64,000 nt of DNA from Desulfotomaculum copahuensis (GTDB lineage Bacteria; Bacillota; Desulfotomaculia; Desulfotomaculales; Desulfovirgulaceae): contig NZ_LYVF01000002.1 of NCBI RefSeq assembly GCF_001655685.1, positions 62,001-126,000 of the forward strand, in the 5' to 3' direction. The translations under genes and the position numbers were made by a program. Below the pieces are notes generated by a model. That model saw nothing but the letters and a program-made list of their open reading frames with translations, was not told the DNA's origin and made no database searches. This document shows positions 60,693 through 64,000 of this stretch, piece after piece. The number at the start of each line of letters is the position of its first letter. Position 1 is the stretch's first letter.

Positions 60693-62030
60693 TTATTTTC
60701 CCGCGGCGGAAGACGGGGTTTCCGCCGGAGCCGGAGCCGGTGCCGGCGGGGCAAGCTGACTCATATCCCTGGCCTTGCTTACATCCGGTGCTTTAAAGGG
60801 TTGGCCCAGGCCGGAAATGCTTATGTTGCCCTGCATGGTCATCTCCATATGCACATTTTGCGGTACATTCTCCGGCGGCTGGGCCGGGGTGCCGCCAGTC
60901 ATTTCCCGGGGGTTGATATTAAAGTCCAGCTGTTCGTTAATTTTGGTCAAATCATTGATCAGTGTTTTCTTATTGATGTAGGCGGTGTAGAAGATATTGA
61001 CATTGGCTTTATCCAAAAGCTTCTGCATGGCCTGCGTAAAATCCCGGGACGACTGACCGGTCATGCCCGGCATGCCCTGCATGGCCTGCTGCAACAGCTG
61101 CGCATAGCCCTGACGGAATTTATCCTGGTCTATGGTGGCATTAATCACATAGTAGTCATTCCCGTTTATAGTTGCATCGTCACTGTAATTCAACAGTATG
61201 CCCAGTTCTTTCATCTGCTGGACCGCCTTGATCGGATCGGACTGCACTTGTTGCTGCTGCCTGATAAAATCCGGCGCAATGCCGGCCGGGGAAACCAGCC
61301 AGTCCGGTTGTCCGGGGGGCTTGATATACATTTTGTCCTGGTTCATGTACATTTCCATCACCATGGCCGGAACTGCGGCCGGGCTGTCCGGCACAATATT
61401 TTCCTTGATGTACATCTGCAGGGGATTGTTTTCCACGCTGCCGGTCAAGTTGATTTTAATGTTCTTGGGCACACCGGGAACCGGTTTGCCATCGGCAGCC
61501 ATGTTCATATTCATGTTCATGTCCCCGGTCATGGAATAAGTATTCACCGCCTGGCAGGCCTGGTTCGATTTGGCCAGCAACTCTTCCGGGGTCATGCCGT
61601 CACGTAACTGGTTCCGGCTGAGCAGGGCCGTTTCCCTTGCCCCGTCCCAACCGACCTGAAAGCCAAACACACCGGAAACAAAGCGCAGGGGAATGCTCAC
61701 TTCATTCCCCGACTGCTCCGGGGCAACGGGCAGGGTTACCGGCTTGCCGTTTAACAACGCCTGGCGGCTGCCGGGGGTCAACACCAGGGAATCCTTCCCC
61801 TGGGTCAGCTTAATGCCGCCATTTGTGTCCTGGTCCAGGGCAACGCCGGAAAAGCGGGCAAACTGACCGGCCTGAACCATACTAACACCGTTTTCCTGGT
61901 ACGTATCGCCAAAGGTGACCTGATTTCCATTAACAGTCAGGTTAATCTTTCCCGCGGCCAGTGCCGGCACTGCCGGCAGGCATGCCGTAAGCGCCAGGGT
62001 CAAAATCATTAAAAACAGCCTCTTTTTCAT
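60693..62030 (-). CDS. Exported stalk-domain and DUF6612/LppX-like protein
   Basis: A 445-residue exported protein. Signal peptide MKKRLFLMILTLALTACLPA. The N-terminal ~110 residues form copper-amine-oxidase-like repeats (GVSMVQAGQFARFSG; EVSIPLRFVSGVFGFQVGWD). From about 140 an LppX/DUF6612-type domain follows (LLAKSNQACQAVNTYSMTGD), which in relatives binds lipids or acts as a surface module. Pro/Ala-rich C-terminal tail. The ATG at 62030 lies after GGGTGATG; another ATG three codons upstream is possible. This is the third stalk protein of the window. Confidence 0.8.
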   Translation of the reverse strand: MKKRLFLMILTLALTACLPAVPALAAGKINLTVNGNQVTFGDTYQENGVSMVQAGQFARFSGVALDQDTNGGIKLTQGKDSLVLTPGSRQALLNGKPVTLPVAPEQSGNEVSIPLRFVSGVFGFQVGWDGARETALLSRNQLRDGMTPEELLAKSNQACQAVNTYSMTGDMNMNMNMAADGKPVPGVPKNIKINLTGSVENNPLQMYIKENIVPDSPAAVPAMVMEMYMNQDKMYIKPPGQPDWLVSPAGIAPDFIRQQQQVQSDPIKAVQQMKELGILLNYSDDATINGNDYYVINATIDQDKFRQGYAQLLQQAMQGMPGMTGQSSRDFTQAMQKLLDKANVNIFYTAYINKKTLINDLTKINEQLDFNINPREMTGGTPAQPPENVPQNVHMEMTMQGNISISGLGQPFKAPDVSKARDMSQLAPPAPAPAPAETPSSAAGK

Positions 62031-62103
62031 GCGCAACATCACCCGCCTCTCATAAATATTTTGATCAAGTATTTTCATCCCTGGCCGGCCGGTCCGGCCG
62101 GCA

Positions 62104-62415
62104 TTAAATTTTCACCGCCGTGCCACAGGCGGTGACCATAAGCATCCCCTCCCTCACCACTTCGTAATCAATATCGATGCCGATAATGGCATTGGCCCCC
62201 AAACGCTGCGCCTCTTCCGACATTTCTTTAAAGGCAACTTCACGGGCGTGGGAAAGCTTTTCTTCATAAGCACCCGAGCGCCCGCCCACAATATCCGTCA
62301 CCGTAGCGAAAAAATCACGCACGATGTTGGCGCCCATGATCGCCTCGCCGGTAACAATGCCCAGGTATTCACGCACCGGTTTTCCTTCAATGTCCGGAGT
62401 GGTGGTCAGGATCAA
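62104..62415 (-). CDS. YbjQ/UPF0145-family protein
   Basis: A 103-residue protein of the YbjQ (heavy-metal-binding-domain-like) family: [40 protein letters not shown]. Members form pentameric barrels; the function is unknown. The start is TTG at 62415, behind GGAGGTG. It is divergent from the UDP-sugar dehydrogenase gene. Confidence 0.88.
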   Translation of the reverse strand: MILTTTPDIEGKPVREYLGIVTGEAIMGANIVRDFFATVTDIVGGRSGAYEEKLSHAREVAFKEMSEEAQRLGANAIIGIDIDYEVVREGMLMVTACGTAVKI

Positions 62416-62618
62416 AGGCCGTGCACCTCCAGGTTTTATTTTTTATGACAATTCTTCACTGGCAGCCCAATTCCTTTTATTTTTCTTTTTTTCCGGCAAA
62501 CCGGCGAAAATTTAATAAAATAGTATCAGGTTTTGGGGGAAACGTCCCGCCGCCAATTTTAACCGGAAATAAACAGCCTTTTAACCAGCCCCTGCTATGA
62601 TTTAGCGGGGGTGATCAG

Positions 62619-63989
62619 GTGAGAATTGCTGTAATTGGTGCGGGTTATGTGGGTTTGGTCGCGGCGGCCTGCCTGAGCCGCTCCGGTCACGAAGTGGTTT
62701 GTATCGAAAAGGACGAAGGCAAACTGGCCGAATTGCAGGACGGGCGGCTGCCCTTTTACGAAGCCGGGCTGGCGGAAATTTTCACCGCCGGTGTGGGAAA
62801 AGGTTCCCTGCATTTCAGCAGCGAGGTTGCCGCCTGTCTGGACGCGGAAGTAGTCATGATCGCCGTGGGTACACCGGCACGGCCGGACGGTAGAATCGAT
62901 CTGTCACAAATTTATGGTGCAGTCTCCCGGATCGTGGAACAGGCCCGGTTTCCCCAGCTCATTGTCATGAAAAGCACCGTACCGCCCGGTTTTGGCGAAA
63001 ACCTGAAAGCTCGTTTGCTTTCCCGGGCCGGGGTGCCCCTGACCTACCTGGCCAATCCGGAATTTTTACGGGAAGGATCCGCCGTCCGGGACTGGTATTA
63101 CCCGGACCGCATTGTGATTGGCGGCGATCAGGAGCTGGCCGTGGCCAAACTGGCCCGGCTATACGCCGATATTGACGCCCCGGTGGTGACCATGGACGTC
63201 GGCAGCGCGGAAATGGTCAAATATGCGGCCAATGCCTTTCTGGCCACCAAAATCTCTTTTATCAACGAAATCGCCAACCTGTGCGAACTGGTCGGAGCGG
63301 ACATCTTGCCGGTGGCCCGCGCGGTGGGCATGGACCGGCGCATTGGCGGCGAATTCCTGCAGGCCGGCCTGGGATACGGGGGATCCTGCTTTCCCAAGGA
63401 CACCTGCGGCCTGGACTTTGTTTCCACCTGCAACGGCTACGCCTTCAACCTGCTCAAGGCGGTGATTGAGGTGAACAACCGCCAGCGGGTGCTGGCCCTG
63501 CGCAAACTGCGCGGGATGCTGGGCACATTACACGATAAAACCGTCTGTGTGCTCGGGCTGGCGTTCAAACCGGGGACCGACGACATCCGGGAATCACCGG
63601 CATTGGATATAATCAATCTGCTATTGGACGAAGGGGTGAAGATCAGGGTCTATGACCCCCTGGCAATGAAAAATGCGCAGCGGCTTCTACCCCCGGAAGT
63701 TTATTCCGCATCCGGCACTATGGCGGCGCTGGAGGGCTGCCACGCCCTGCTGGTGGCCACCGCCTGGCCGGAATTCACCGGTCTGGACTGGACGGCGGTC
63801 AAGGAACTGATGCGTCCGCCCCGCCTGGTGCTGGACGGGCGCAATTGCCTGCCGGCGGAAGAAATCATCAAAAACGGCCTAGTTTATCAAGGTGTCGGCC
63901 GGCCGGCAAAGCCGGAAAACCAGCCCGGGAATATCATTTTACCCAAAAGCGACCGGACGCCGTTCCGCTGCCAGGTCACCCGGTGCTGA
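62619..63989 (+). CDS. UDP-glucose/GDP-mannose dehydrogenase family protein
   Basis: A 456-residue sugar-nucleotide dehydrogenase. It has the NAD motif MRIAVIGAGYVGLVAAACLS, IVMKSTVPPGFGE, YAANAFLATKISFINEIANL, the catalytic Cys in GYGGSCFPKDT and the GLAFKPGTDDIRESPAL block. It would oxidise UDP-glucose (or a similar sugar) twice to the uronic acid used in cell-surface glycans. The start is GTG at 62619 behind GGGGGTGATCAG. Its C-terminal tail of ~25 residues (RPAKPENQPGN...) is variable. Confidence 0.9.
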   Translation: MRIAVIGAGYVGLVAAACLSRSGHEVVCIEKDEGKLAELQDGRLPFYEAGLAEIFTAGVGKGSLHFSSEVAACLDAEVVMIAVGTPARPDGRIDLSQIYGAVSRIVEQARFPQLIVMKSTVPPGFGENLKARLLSRAGVPLTYLANPEFLREGSAVRDWYYPDRIVIGGDQELAVAKLARLYADIDAPVVTMDVGSAEMVKYAANAFLATKISFINEIANLCELVGADILPVARAVGMDRRIGGEFLQAGLGYGGSCFPKDTCGLDFVSTCNGYAFNLLKAVIEVNNRQRVLALRKLRGMLGTLHDKTVCVLGLAFKPGTDDIRESPALDIINLLLDEGVKIRVYDPLAMKNAQRLLPPEVYSASGTMAALEGCHALLVATAWPEFTGLDWTAVKELMRPPRLVLDGRNCLPAEEIIKNGLVYQGVGRPAKPENQPGNIILPKSDRTPFRCQVTRC

Positions 63990-64000
63990 GCAACGGCCTG

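Noticed and set aside
1-64000. tRNA, rRNA, CRISPR arrays, insertion sequences, riboswitches
   Set aside because: Looked for and not seen. No regularly spaced repeats, transposase-like frames or recognisable riboswitch cores were found by eye; a covariance-model search was not possible.

Overview
The window looks like a chromosomal segment of a strictly anaerobic, spore-forming Gram-positive bacterium of the Desulfotomaculum/Pelotomaculum type (Peptococcaceae and relatives). This is an inference from gene content: a CooS carbon monoxide dehydrogenase, an HdrABC set, an [FeFe]-hydrogenase, NADH-linked iron-sulfur modules, a GerMN (sporulation/germination type) lipoprotein, three exported proteins with copper-amine-oxidase-like stalk repeats, strong AGGAGG-type ribosome sites with many TTG/GTG starts, and high GC. 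No rRNA, tRNA, CRISPR array, insertion sequence or prophage was seen.

Layout. 1-5.6 kb: the start of a LytS-type sensor kinase, then two acetyl-CoA synthetase paralogues whose upstream regions share a conserved element. 6-16.5 kb: housekeeping and accessory genes (two FAD oxidoreductases, an EamA exporter, an SdpR/SdpI-like pair with twin operators, a YyaL-like thioredoxin-fold protein, a stalk-domain protein, a divergent polysaccharide deacetylase). 16.8-20 kb: a three-gene NuoE/NuoF/NuoG-N-terminus module with no catalytic partner. 20-23.4 kb: an amino acid permease, OsmC, YbaK and a small ferredoxin. 23.7-27.8 kb: an adaptor/ATPase/permease efflux operon with a TetR regulator. 27.8-30.1 kb: a single-chain MNT-HEPN protein and a DUF445 membrane protein.

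30.3-39.6 kb is the most coherent accessory block. On the minus strand lie an acyl-CoA ligase, two subunits of the 2-hydroxyacyl-CoA dehydratase/benzoyl-CoA reductase superfamily and their ATP-dependent activator. Divergent on the plus strand lie a TetR regulator, an SCP2 protein, an aldehyde dehydrogenase and an iron-dependent alcohol dehydrogenase. Read together they suggest alcohol to aldehyde to acid to acyl-CoA, followed by a radical reduction or dehydration, with the substrate unknown.

39.8-46.1 kb: an AEC transporter with a small unknown protein, then an Rrf2 regulator and a cooS-cooF-FNOR operon that would pass electrons from CO to NAD(P)H. 46.2-50.6 kb is patchier: a crotonase remnant, an AT-richer two-gene nucleotidyltransferase module, a large hairpin, a stalk protein, a lone MNT-like nucleotidyltransferase and the GerMN lipoprotein. 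50.6-54.2 kb: a DUF488 protein, an [FeFe]-hydrogenase with variant active-site motifs, a solitary Dam-type methylase and a phospholipase-C-like protein. 54.6-64 kb: a ferredoxin, a possible 30-residue membrane peptide, an HdrA(double)-HdrC-HdrB operon, DJ-1/PfpI, a third stalk protein, YbjQ and a UDP-sugar dehydrogenase.

All functional names come from reading motifs by eye. No database search, structure prediction or folding calculation was possible.
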